The notes under the pieces: model-generated | Told to the model about the DNA's origin: nothing | The model's database searches: none | The model's input: the letters and a program-made list of their open reading frames with translations, nothing else | Shown: piece after piece, positions 42,445 to 50,480 of the stretch | Layout of the letters: every line of letters starts with the position of its first letter | How positions within the stretch are numbered: the stretch's first letter is position 1 | Translations under genes and position numbers: made by a program | Origin: Gemmataceae bacterium | Lineage (GTDB): Bacteria; Planctomycetota; Planctomycetia; Gemmatales; Gemmataceae | Assembly (NCBI GenBank): GCA_901538445.1 | Contig: LR594584.1 | Coordinates: 776,655 to 840,654, forward strand | DNA: 64,000 nucleotides | Direction of reading: 5' to 3'

Positions 42445-42789
42445 GTGCCGATCCATCGTTTGACCTGCCCCGGGTGCGGGGCGGGTCTGAAGTCCGCCGC
42501 CGGGTTCAAGCCCGGCGCGACCGTCAGTTGTCCGAAGTGCAGCGCCGAGTTCGAGGCCGAGGAGCCCGAAGTGGAAGCGGAGGTCGAGGAGGAAGAGGAG
42601 AAGCCCAGGAAGAAGAAAAAGAAGAAGAAGGCCGAGAAGGAGTGGTCGTACCGGAACTCGTGGATCCGCTACGCGATCCTGGGCGTCCTCGTCGCCGTGA
42701 TGTGCGTGCTCGGGTACATGCTGTACCTCAAGAACGAGCGCGAGAAGCGGGCCGACGCCGGGAGCGTGGCGGCGGCGCGGCCGGTGTGA
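42445..42789 (+). CDS. Small zinc-ribbon/transmembrane protein
   Basis: A 114-residue protein. The N-terminus has a MJ0042-type zinc ribbon (TCPGCGAGL then CPKCSAEFEAEE). A highly charged middle, with a Glu-rich then Lys-rich block (KKKKKKKAEKEW), leads to one transmembrane helix at ~71-94. Proteins of this organisation are abundant in planctomycetes but have no assigned role. GTG 42445 has GGAG 6 bases upstream. Confidence 0.8.
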   Translation: MPIHRLTCPGCGAGLKSAAGFKPGATVSCPKCSAEFEAEEPEVEAEVEEEEEKPRKKKKKKKAEKEWSYRNSWIRYAILGVLVAVMCVLGYMLYLKNEREKRADAGSVAAARPV

Positions 42790-42932
42790 CCCCGCGAGGC
42801 CCCGGGGGCCGGCGCTTGCGGGGCCGGGCGATTGGTGGTAGTCTGCGGGTCGCTACCAACTACAGCGCAAACTGGTCGCGGGGGCGGGCGAGGCACTCGC
42901 CGCGGCCGGCACACCTCCCCACGAGCGCCCCC

Positions 42933-45900
42933 ATGCCGGACACTTCGTCGCCGTTCACGTCCACCCTGGCGCACCACCCGGCCGACCCGTTCCGGTTGCT
43001 CGTCGAATCGGTCGCCGAGTACGCCATCTACATGGTGGACCCGTCCGGGAGCATCGCGAGCTGGAACCCGGCGGCGCAGCGGATCTACGGGTACGGGGCC
43101 GACGAGATCATCGGCCGGCCGTTCACCGTCGTGTACACCCCCGAGGACCTCGCCGCGGGCCGGGCCGACGCCAACTTCAAGCAGGCCCACGCGACCGGGA
43201 GCCACGTGTTTGAGGCGCTCCGGGTCCGCCGGGACGGGTCGCGGTTCTGGGCCGTCATCGCCGTGTCGGTGGTCCGCGACTACTTCGGGAACCACGCCGG
43301 GCTGAGCGTCGTCACCCGCGACGTGACCGAGCGGAAGGGGGCCGAGGACGCGGTCCGCCGCGAGCGGGACCTCTCGGCGGCCGTCCTCGCGAGCCTGCCG
43401 GGCATCTACTACATGTACGACGACGACCGCCGGTTCGTCCGGTGGAACCCGCACTTCGAAACGGTGACCGGGTACTCGGCGGCCGAGGTCGCGGCCCTGC
43501 ACCCGCTCGACCTGTTCACCGGCCCGGACCGGGACCGGGTGGCCGAGCGGATCGAGACCGTGTTCCGGACCGGGCGGTGCGAGGTCGAGGCCGAGCTGGT
43601 CACCCGCGAGGGGCGGCGGGTGCCGTACTTCTTCAACGGGGTCCGGGCCGAGATCGAGGGGCGGACGTGCCTGCTCGGCATGGGAATCGACATCACCACC
43701 CAGCGGCAGGCGGACGCGGACCTGCGGCGCACCGCGGGGCTGCTCCGGGCGGTCGCCGACGGGACGCCCGACGGCGTGTTCGTGAAGGACCGCGCCGGGA
43801 ACTACCTGCTGTACAACCGCGCGGCGGCCGAGTTCGTGGGCAAGGCGGTCGGGGACGTCCTCGGGCGGGGCGACGACGCGATCTTCGCCCCGGACTACGC
43901 CCGCGGGATCCGCGAGACCGACCAGCGGGTCATGGCGTCGGGCCGGGCCGAGACCGTGGAGTCGGAGCTGACCGTGGCCGGGGTGACCCGCGCGTTCCAG
44001 ACCACCAAGGCCCCGTACCGGGACGCCGACGGGGCCGTCGCCGGGGTGCTGGGCATCACCCGGGACGTGACCGAGCGGAAGCGGGCCGAGGAGCGGCTCA
44101 CCCGGAGCCGGTCCCTGCTCCGGGTGGCGAGCCGCGTGGGCCGCATGGGGGCGTGGGCGGTGGACCTCGACGGGTGCCGGGTGACCTGGTCCGAGGAGCT
44201 GCTCGCGATCCTCGACCTCCCCCCGGACCACTCGCCGGACCTGGAGTACGGGCTCAACATCTACCTGCCCGAGTACCGCCCCGTGGTCCGCGAGGCGTTC
44301 GCCGCCTGCACCGGGACCGGCGCGCCGTTCGACATCGAGGTCCAGGCGGAGACCGCGACGGGCCGCGTGCTGTGGGTCCGGGTCATCGGCGAGGCGGTCC
44401 GCGACGCGACCGGGGCGATCACCGGGGCGCAGGGCGCGTTCCAGGACATCACCGACCTGAAGCAGACGGCCGAGATGCTCCAGTTGCGGGACCGGGCCGT
44501 GCAGGCCGTGTCGCAGGGGATCCTGATCACCGACGCGACCCGGCCCGACCACCCGGTCGTGTTCGCGAACGCCGGGTTCGAGCGGATGACCGGGTACCCG
44601 GCCGCGGAGGTGGGGGGCACCGGGGCCGCGTTCCTGCACGGCCGGGACACCGACCCGGACGCCGCCGCCGAGCTGCGGGCGGCCGCGGCCGCGGGGGCCC
44701 CGTGCTCGGTGGAGCTGGTCAGCTACCGCCGCGACGGCACCCCGTTCTGGAACGCGGTGAGCGTGTCCCCGGTCGCCGACGGCACCGGGCGGGTGACCCA
44801 CCACGTCGCCGTGCTCACCGACGTGACGGCCCGGCGGCGGCTCGAGGAGCAGTTCCGCCAGGCCCAGAAGATGGAGGCCATCGGCCAGCTCGCCGGGGGC
44901 GTGGCCCACGACTTCAACAACCTGCTCACCGTCATCAACGGGTACAGCGACCTGCTCCTCGACCGGCTCCCGCCCGGGGACCCGATGTACGACCTGCTCG
45001 CGGAGATCCACAAGGCCGGCGAGCGGGCCGGCACGCTGACCCGCCAGCTCCTCGCGTTCAGCCGCCAGCAGGTGCTCCAGCCCCGGGTGCTGGACCTGAA
45101 CGCGGTCGTCGCCGACACCGAGAAGATGCTCCGCCGGCTCATCGGCGAGGACGTGACCCTGCGGACCGTGCTGGCCCCGGACCTGGGCCGGGTGAAGGCC
45201 GACCCGGGGCAGCTCGAGCAGGTGCTCCTGAACCTGACCGTCAACGCCCGCGACGCGATGCCCCGGGGCGGCACGCTCACCCTGGAGACCCAGCCGGTCC
45301 GGCTCGACCCGCTGTACTGCCGCGGGATCGCGGGCCTGGCCCCGGGCGACTACGCCCTCCTGGCCGTCAGCGACACCGGGTGCGGGATGGACGCGGCCAC
45401 CCGGTCCCGGATCTTCGAGCCGTTCTTCACGACCAAGGAACCGGGCAAGGGGACCGGCCTCGGGCTGGCCACGGTCCACGGGATCGTGAAGCAGTCCCGC
45501 GGGCACGTCGCCGTGTACAGCGAGGTCGGGTACGGGACCACGTTCAAGGTGTACCTGCCGCTCGTCGCGGACCCGCTCGCGCCCCCGGCGGCGGCCGCGG
45601 ACCCGGCGCTGCCCGCGGGGACCGAAACGGTCCTGCTCGTCGAGGACGACGCCTCGGTCCGCGGCCTCGCGGCCCACATCCTCCGCGGGTGCGGGTACCA
45701 GGTGCTCGAGGCCACCGACGGGCGGGACGCGCTCCGCACCGTCGAGGGCGAGACCGGGCGGATCGATCTGCTCGTCTCCGACATCGTGATGCCCCACCTG
45801 AGCGGCCGCGCCCTGGCCGAGCGGGTCGCCCTGCTCCGCCCCGAGTGCCGCGTCCTGTTCCTGTCCGGGTACACCGACGACGCGGTCGTCCACCACGGGG

Positions 45901-46004
45901 TCTCGGACGCCGAGTTCGCGTTCCTCCAGAAGCCGTTCACCGCGTCGGCCCTGGCCCAGAAGGTGCGGCGGGTCCTCGCGGCCGCACCCGGGCAGCCGAC
46001 GTGA
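42933..46004 (+). CDS. Five-PAS hybrid sensor histidine kinase with receiver
   Basis: A 1023-residue soluble multisensor kinase: five PAS domains (~19-145, 150-270, 270-395, 400-520, 525-640), HisKA with the phospho-accepting H659 in VAHDFNNLLTVING, HATPase (TGCGMDAATRSRIFEPFFTT, GKGTGLGLATVHGIV), and a receiver ending at ~1005 with D950 in VSDIVMP. The fifth PAS follows the LOV pattern (NAGFERMTGY, FLHGRDTDP, VELVSYRRDGTPFWN), but the photoactive cysteine position is Ala565. No transmembrane helix was found, so it senses cytoplasmic signals. The output would be phosphotransfer to the fused receiver or a separate partner. Confidence 0.93.
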   Translation: MPDTSSPFTSTLAHHPADPFRLLVESVAEYAIYMVDPSGSIASWNPAAQRIYGYGADEIIGRPFTVVYTPEDLAAGRADANFKQAHATGSHVFEALRVRRDGSRFWAVIAVSVVRDYFGNHAGLSVVTRDVTERKGAEDAVRRERDLSAAVLASLPGIYYMYDDDRRFVRWNPHFETVTGYSAAEVAALHPLDLFTGPDRDRVAERIETVFRTGRCEVEAELVTREGRRVPYFFNGVRAEIEGRTCLLGMGIDITTQRQADADLRRTAGLLRAVADGTPDGVFVKDRAGNYLLYNRAAAEFVGKAVGDVLGRGDDAIFAPDYARGIRETDQRVMASGRAETVESELTVAGVTRAFQTTKAPYRDADGAVAGVLGITRDVTERKRAEERLTRSRSLLRVASRVGRMGAWAVDLDGCRVTWSEELLAILDLPPDHSPDLEYGLNIYLPEYRPVVREAFAACTGTGAPFDIEVQAETATGRVLWVRVIGEAVRDATGAITGAQGAFQDITDLKQTAEMLQLRDRAVQAVSQGILITDATRPDHPVVFANAGFERMTGYPAAEVGGTGAAFLHGRDTDPDAAAELRAAAAAGAPCSVELVSYRRDGTPFWNAVSVSPVADGTGRVTHHVAVLTDVTARRRLEEQFRQAQKMEAIGQLAGGVAHDFNNLLTVINGYSDLLLDRLPPGDPMYDLLAEIHKAGERAGTLTRQLLAFSRQQVLQPRVLDLNAVVADTEKMLRRLIGEDVTLRTVLAPDLGRVKADPGQLEQVLLNLTVNARDAMPRGGTLTLETQPVRLDPLYCRGIAGLAPGDYALLAVSDTGCGMDAATRSRIFEPFFTTKEPGKGTGLGLATVHGIVKQSRGHVAVYSEVGYGTTFKVYLPLVADPLAPPAAAADPALPAGTETVLLVEDDASVRGLAAHILRGCGYQVLEATDGRDALRTVEGETGRIDLLVSDIVMPHLSGRALAERVALLRPECRVLFLSGYTDDAVVHHGVSDAEFAFLQKPFTASALAQKVRRVLAAAPGQPT

Positions 46005-46025
46005 CGCGCCGCGGGCGGGCGGCTA

Positions 46026-46129
46026 AGAACCAGAGGACAGAACCTCAGAAGGCAGAGGCCAGACCAAGCAGATCGACGTTCTTTGCTTCCTGCTCTTCTG
46101 TCCTCTGGAGTTCTGTCCTCTGGTCCTAA
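46026..46129. repeat. Imperfect inverted repeat after the hybrid kinase
   Basis: Left 46026-46060 (AACCAGAGGACAGAACC..) and right 46084-46129 (..TCTGTCCTCTGGTCC) pair over about 30 bases with gaps; both contain two copies of AGAGGACAGAA. It may act as a terminator for the kinase gene. Confidence 0.6.
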
Positions 46130-46153
46130 GATGCTCTGCCGGAGGTGCGTCTG

Positions 46154-46804
46154 GTGGAAGAGCGCTGTTCCCGATGCCTGCACGCCGTGCGCCTCGGCGA
46201 CCGCGGCCGGCGGCCGCCGTGGTGCCCCCACTGCGGGACCGACTTCGTTCCCGCGCCCCCCGGCACGCCCGGCCCCGAGGCGGCGGCCGCCGCCGACCCG
46301 GTCCCGGTCCCGGTCGGCGAGTTCCACGCCCCGCCCGTGCGCCGCGGGCCGGGCCTCCTGCAGGTCGCCGTCGGGGTGGCCTTCGGGCTCGCGGTCCTCG
46401 GCGTCGTCAAGGACGTGCTCACCCGCGACCCCGACAAGCCGTTCCGCGAGCAGCACCTCAACCAGTTGCGGACGCTCCGCGACGCGCCGCCCGCGTCCGT
46501 CGCGTTCCGCCGCAACGCGGGGGGACTCACCGTCACCGACCCGGGCGAGGTCCGCACGTTCCTCGAACTCGTCCTCGCCGCGGAGCCCGTGCGCCCGCAC
46601 GACACCGAGCCCATCGACGAGGTCGCGGTCACGTTTCCCGGGATCGCCGACACCTACCTGATCGGCCGCGACTCGCAGAACGGCGACGAGTTCTGGCTCC
46701 GCGTCCGCACCCCGGGGGCCGACGACGCCCGCCGGGTGGCGCAGTTCACCTCACCCGCCCTCACGCAGTGGCTCCAGCGAACCAGGGTCGCCGCGCTGCC
46801 GTGA
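46154..46804 (+). CDS. Zinc-ribbon membrane protein of unknown function
   Basis: A 216-residue protein. The N-terminus has two CxxC pairs (CSRC, then CPHC) of a zinc ribbon, followed by a proline/alanine-rich segment and one transmembrane helix around 70-90 (LLQVAVGVAFGLAVLGVV). The C-terminal ~120 residues are soluble, with a fold-like pattern FLELVLAAEPVRPHD and DEVAVTFPGIADTYL, but I recognise no family. GTG 46154 is preferred to GTG 46145 because GGAGG (46141-46145) then sits 8 bases upstream. It is not in an obvious operon. Confidence 0.75.
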   Translation: MEERCSRCLHAVRLGDRGRRPPWCPHCGTDFVPAPPGTPGPEAAAAADPVPVPVGEFHAPPVRRGPGLLQVAVGVAFGLAVLGVVKDVLTRDPDKPFREQHLNQLRTLRDAPPASVAFRRNAGGLTVTDPGEVRTFLELVLAAEPVRPHDTEPIDEVAVTFPGIADTYLIGRDSQNGDEFWLRVRTPGADDARRVAQFTSPALTQWLQRTRVAALP

Positions 46805-47165
46805 GTGGGGAGCGGTTTGTAGCCGCGAATGCGGCGACCGCGCGTAGCCAGGGGTGCGGCGAGCGCAGCGAGCAATCCCCTGGTCCCCGGCGCAACACCA
46901 GGACGAGCCCCGAAGGGGCGGCAGAACCGCGGGTGGTCCGCACAGGCCGCCAGGGGTTTGCCCGCAGAGCGGGCCGCACCCCTGGCTACACGCGGTCGCC
47001 CCTCCGGGGCTACCACTCCCACTCATACCGGATCGCATGGATTCGTTTCGATCTGGTGGGGCAGGCATTCGTGCCTGCCTCCAGACGCGGTTGGAGGCAG
47101 GCACGAATGCCTGCCCCACCAAAAGCAACTGATCCACGCGATTCGGTATCACCCGCTCACCACCC
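46805..47165. other. 361-base gap filled by nested inverted repeats
   Basis: Two adjacent palindromic units and no gene. 46803-47020 holds arms of about 80 bases (46834-46883 with 46950-46999 pair best) including GCCCCGAAGGGGC-type cores; 47055-47120 is a perfect 29-bp member of the GGTGGGGCAGGCATTC family with outer arms at 47025-47045 and 47130-47151. Confidence 0.75.
47055..47120. repeat. GGTGGGGCAGGCATTC-family palindrome, copy 3 (nested)
   Basis: Perfect 29-bp arms (47055-47083, 47092-47120), 8-base loop. It is enclosed by imperfect outer arms (47025-47045 and 47130-47151, consensus near TGATACCGGATCGC..GGATCC) that also flank the repeat at 61168-61390. Confidence 0.9.
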
Positions 47166-48008
47166 TCACGCTTCGGCGAGGCACTCGCGCAAGAACCGCA
47201 CGCCGTGCTCGATGTCCTGGAACCGCTCGATCTGCGTGCCCACCTCGCGCTCGATGCACAGCGGCCCGCGGTAGCCGATCTTCTTGAGCGCCTTCACGAA
47301 CGCCCGCGTGTTCGTCTGCCCGCGGCCCAGCGGCACCTCCTCGCCCCACGCCCCCTTCACCGTCGGTCGGACGGCATCCTTGAGGTGAACGCTGCGGACG
47401 TGCGGGGCCAGCACCTCGATCGCTTCCAGCGGGTCGTCCATGTCGTAGAGGAGCATGTTCGCGGGATCGAAGTTGACCTTCAGGTTGTCGCACTTCAGGT
47501 CGGTGAGCGTCTGGAGCAGCAGCGCGCTCGACTCCTGGCCGGTCTCGAACGCGACCGTGACGCCGGCGGCGCGCGCCAGTTCGGAGACCTTCGCGAGCGT
47601 GTCGAGGAACGGGGTGCGGGCCGGGTCGCCGGGGTGCGGGAGGAACCCGGCGTGGAGCATGAGGTCGGTCAGGCCGAGTTCCCGGGTGCGGGCCAGCGCC
47701 CACCGGAACCGCTCGATCCGCTCGGGCCGGGTGGCCGGGTCGCCGAACCCGCCGGTCCGCTCGATGGTCTTCGGGGTCGTGTAGTCCTCGCCGGGGAACC
47801 CGAGCATCGCCCCGCTCATGCGGAACCCGGCGGCCGTCGCCGCCGCGGGCATCGCGTCGCCCTCGGCCCACGAGGCGTGGTGCGGGTCGCCGCAGGCGAT
47901 CTGGACGACGTCGATCCCGAGCCGGTCGAGAAACCCCTTCAACTCGGGAACGCTGGTCACCTGCAACGACCAACTGCACACGCCGATTGCCAGCGGCTCG
48001 ATTGCCAT
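47166..48008 (-). CDS. Sugar phosphate isomerase/epimerase-like TIM barrel
   Basis: A 280-residue protein of the xylose-isomerase-like superfamily. Typical features are CSWSLQV at the first strand, LMLHAGFLPHPGDP, VAFETGQES (metal Glu), KVNFDPANMLLYD, VHLKDAV (metal His/Asp region) and IEREVG. These metal ligands (E, D, H, E) match hydroxypyruvate isomerase/IolE-like enzymes, but the substrate is unknown. ATG 48008 has GGAG 8 bases upstream. It is a single gene and its stop abuts the repeat region. Confidence 0.88.
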   Translation of the reverse strand: MAIEPLAIGVCSWSLQVTSVPELKGFLDRLGIDVVQIACGDPHHASWAEGDAMPAAATAAGFRMSGAMLGFPGEDYTTPKTIERTGGFGDPATRPERIERFRWALARTRELGLTDLMLHAGFLPHPGDPARTPFLDTLAKVSELARAAGVTVAFETGQESSALLLQTLTDLKCDNLKVNFDPANMLLYDMDDPLEAIEVLAPHVRSVHLKDAVRPTVKGAWGEEVPLGRGQTNTRAFVKALKKIGYRGPLCIEREVGTQIERFQDIEHGVRFLRECLAEA

Positions 48009-48450
48009 TCGTGCTACTCCGGGAGGGACGCGAGGGGTGCGGGGGCGATTGTATCCGGCCCCCGGTCAAGACGCGACTGTCCGATTGCGGGGCCAAGTGT
48101 CCGGCACTCCGACAATTTAAACGGTCGAGAGAATGTGAATCTGGATCTCGTTACATTTCACAAACATTGCATCAGGAACACTTTGCGGGATAGTTCCAGA
48201 AGCTGAACACCACCGGCTTCACAATTGCTATGAGTTAGACCACGCCCGCAACGACCACGATCCACTTGACGATCCACCATCGTTCCTGCTCCACCATTGC
48301 CCTTGGAGCGCGGTTCGGGGTTGAGGACGGCGCGATCGCCCACGCGCCGTCCTCCCCTGAATCGTTTATTCGCGATCTACTCCTCTGATTCGTTCAATCG
48401 CATTCCGCCGTTTCAAAGTGTCACAGAGTTCCGGAAGTCGCCGGCACGGC
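48009..48450. other. 442-base gap, AT-richer than average
   Basis: No gene is convincing. Bases 48110-48240 are visibly AT-rich for this genome. A 12-bp hairpin (48323-48334 with 48343-48354, GAGGACGGCGCG) may terminate the ABC-F gene or its opposite neighbour; there is no T-run. Confidence 0.5.
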
Positions 48451-50262
48451 TCACCCGCCCGACCGGCGTGCTTCGAGCTCCTGCCAGCGGGCGAACAGCT
48501 TTTCCACCGCCGCCTGGGCGTCTTCGAGCGCGCGGCACGCGGTGCCCATCGCGACGTGGTCGCTCGGCGGCACCTTCGCCACGTCCGCCTCGCGGGCCGC
48601 AACGGCCGCTTCCGCCGCGGTGATCGCGTTCTCCATCCCGTCCCACTCCTGCTGTTCGCGGTAGCTCAGCTTCTTCGGCTTCGCGGCGGCCGCCGCCTGC
48701 GGCTTCGGTGCGGCCGCTGCCACCGGCTTGTTGAGCTCGGCCGTCGAGCGCTCGTAGGCGGTGAGCCACTGGCCCACGCTGCCGTAGGGGGCGGCCCCGC
48801 CGCGGCCGTCGAGGCCGATCACCTCGGTGCAGAGCCGGTCCATCAGGTCGCGGTCGTGCGTGACCAGCACCACCGCCCCGGGGAACTCCGCGAGGCTGTC
48901 CTCCAGCACCTCCAGCGACGCGATGTCGAGGTCGTTGGTGGGCTCGTCGAGGAACAGCACGTCGGCCGGCTTGAGCATCAACTGGGCGATCCGCACGCGG
49001 GCCTGCTCGCCGCCCGAGAGCGCGCTGAGTTCGAGGTTCAGGTGCTCGGGGGAGAAGAGGAACCGCTGCGCCCAGGCGGCGACGTGCAACTGGCGGTCGC
49101 CGAACGTGACCGTCTCGCCGTTCGGGGAGAGCGCTTTGCGGAGCGGCTGTGAGAGGTCGAGCGCGGCCCGGCCCTGCTCGAACATCACGACCCGCAGCCC
49201 GTCGGCCCGGGTGACGGTGCCGGCGTCGGCCGCGGCGTCCCCGGCGAGCACCTTCATGAGCGTGCTCTTCCCGCTCCCGTTCGGTCCGAGGAGCCCGAGC
49301 TTGGTCCCGGGGCTCAGCAGGATGTCGAGGCCGGAGAACAGCGGGCGGCCGCCGAGCGCCTTGGAGACGCCCGTGGCGGCCAGGAGCTTCCGCGTCTGCC
49401 GGCCGGTGCTCGCGAAGTCGATCCCGGCGACCCCGGCGGCGGCCGTGCGGTACTTCAGGTCGGCGAGTTCTTCGCGGCGCTGGCCGGCGGCCTCGATCCG
49501 CGAGCTGGCCTTGCGCGTCCGGGCCTGGGCCTTGTGCCCGAGCCACTCGGTCTCGCGGCGGACCTGGTTGGCGACCGCCTGCCTCTGCCGCTCCTGGCCC
49601 TCCAGGAACTCGTCCCGCTTCTCGGCGAAGTCGTCGTACCCGGCCGCGACGCGGAACGCGCCGCCGGGGTACACGCGGCTCACTTCGAGGATCTCGTCGG
49701 CGATGGCCCGGAGGAACGCCCGGTCGTGGGTGGCCGCGAGGTAACCGAACGGGGCGTTCCGCAGGAGCCGCTCGAGCCACACGACGCCGGGGAGGTCGAG
49801 GTGGTTGGTGGGCTCGTCGAGGAGGAGCAGGTCCGGCTTGCGGACGAGTTCGCGGGCGAGCGCGAGCCGCTTCCGCCACCCGCCCGAGAGCGTCCCGGCG
49901 AGCTGGTCGAGGTCGTCGAACCCGACCTGCGTGAGCGTGATCGTGGCCTGGGTGTCGCGCTCGTGCTCCTCGGGCACCTCGGCCGCCAGCGCCGCGGTGA
50001 CGACGCCGTGAACGGTCAGCCCCGGTGGGAACACGTCGTCCTGCGGGATGTACCCGACCTTCACGCCGCGGCGGCTGGTGACGGTGCCGGCGTCGGCGGG
50101 TTCGAGGCCGGCGAGGATCTTCACCAGCGTGGACTTGCCGGCCCCGTTGGGGCCGATGAGCCCGACCCGCTCGCCGGCCCGGACGTCGAGGCACAGGCCC
50201 GCGAACAGCGGCCGGTGGGCGAACGACTTGGTGAGGTTTTGCGCGCTGAGCAGAAGGGACAT
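48451..50262 (-). CDS. ABC-F ATPase (Uup-like)
   Basis: A 603-residue tandem ATPase of the ABC-F family that acts on ribosomes rather than transport. Domain 1: GPNGAGKST, LSGGWRKRLALA, LLLLDEPTNHLD. The inter-domain linker (about 240-300) is basic and helical (GQERQRQAVANQVRRE). Domain 2: GPNGSGKST, LSGGEQARVRIA, FLDEPTNDLD. A C-terminal coiled coil (about 520-600, KKLSYREQQEWDGMEN) is the Uup-type tail. It probably resolves stalled or aberrant translation or binds DNA junctions as Uup does. ATG 50262 is used since the upstream residues lack similarity. Confidence 0.93.
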   Translation of the reverse strand: MSLLLSAQNLTKSFAHRPLFAGLCLDVRAGERVGLIGPNGAGKSTLVKILAGLEPADAGTVTSRRGVKVGYIPQDDVFPPGLTVHGVVTAALAAEVPEEHERDTQATITLTQVGFDDLDQLAGTLSGGWRKRLALARELVRKPDLLLLDEPTNHLDLPGVVWLERLLRNAPFGYLAATHDRAFLRAIADEILEVSRVYPGGAFRVAAGYDDFAEKRDEFLEGQERQRQAVANQVRRETEWLGHKAQARTRKASSRIEAAGQRREELADLKYRTAAAGVAGIDFASTGRQTRKLLAATGVSKALGGRPLFSGLDILLSPGTKLGLLGPNGSGKSTLMKVLAGDAAADAGTVTRADGLRVVMFEQGRAALDLSQPLRKALSPNGETVTFGDRQLHVAAWAQRFLFSPEHLNLELSALSGGEQARVRIAQLMLKPADVLFLDEPTNDLDIASLEVLEDSLAEFPGAVVLVTHDRDLMDRLCTEVIGLDGRGGAAPYGSVGQWLTAYERSTAELNKPVAAAAPKPQAAAAAKPKKLSYREQQEWDGMENAITAAEAAVAAREADVAKVPPSDHVAMGTACRALEDAQAAVEKLFARWQELEARRSGG

Positions 50263-50389
50263 GCCGCGTTCCGGGTGCCGTGGGGTGGACCCGGTCATTC
50301 TACGGGGCGGGCCGGAACGACGAGCGGCGACCTGAACAGTCGCCGCCCGCGGGTGGTCGGAGCAAGTCGGGTGGAATCACTTCATTATG

Positions 50390-50453
50390 GTGGGGCAGGC
50401 ATTCTTGCCTGCCTCCAAGCGCTGCCAGAGGCAGGCAAGGATGCCTGCCCCAC
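50390..50453. repeat. GGTGGGGCAGGCATTC-family palindrome, copy 4
   Basis: Arms 50390-50415 and 50428-50453 (26 bp, one or two mismatches) lie between the ABC-F and EF-hand genes. A 21-base outer-arm sequence (50463-50483, TGATCCACGCGACCGCTATCA) overlaps the stop codon of the EF-hand gene. Confidence 0.85.
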
Positions 50454-50480
50454 AAGGGCACCTGATCCACGCGACCGCTA

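Noticed and set aside
46131-46160. ATG at 46131 as a start for the zinc-ribbon protein
   Set aside because: It is in another frame; the GTG at 46154 is in frame and has GGAGG 8 bases upstream.
48110-48240. AT-rich stretch as a small RNA or gene
   Set aside because: No open frame has a ribosome site or recognisable residues and no stable hairpin or promoter pair is evident.
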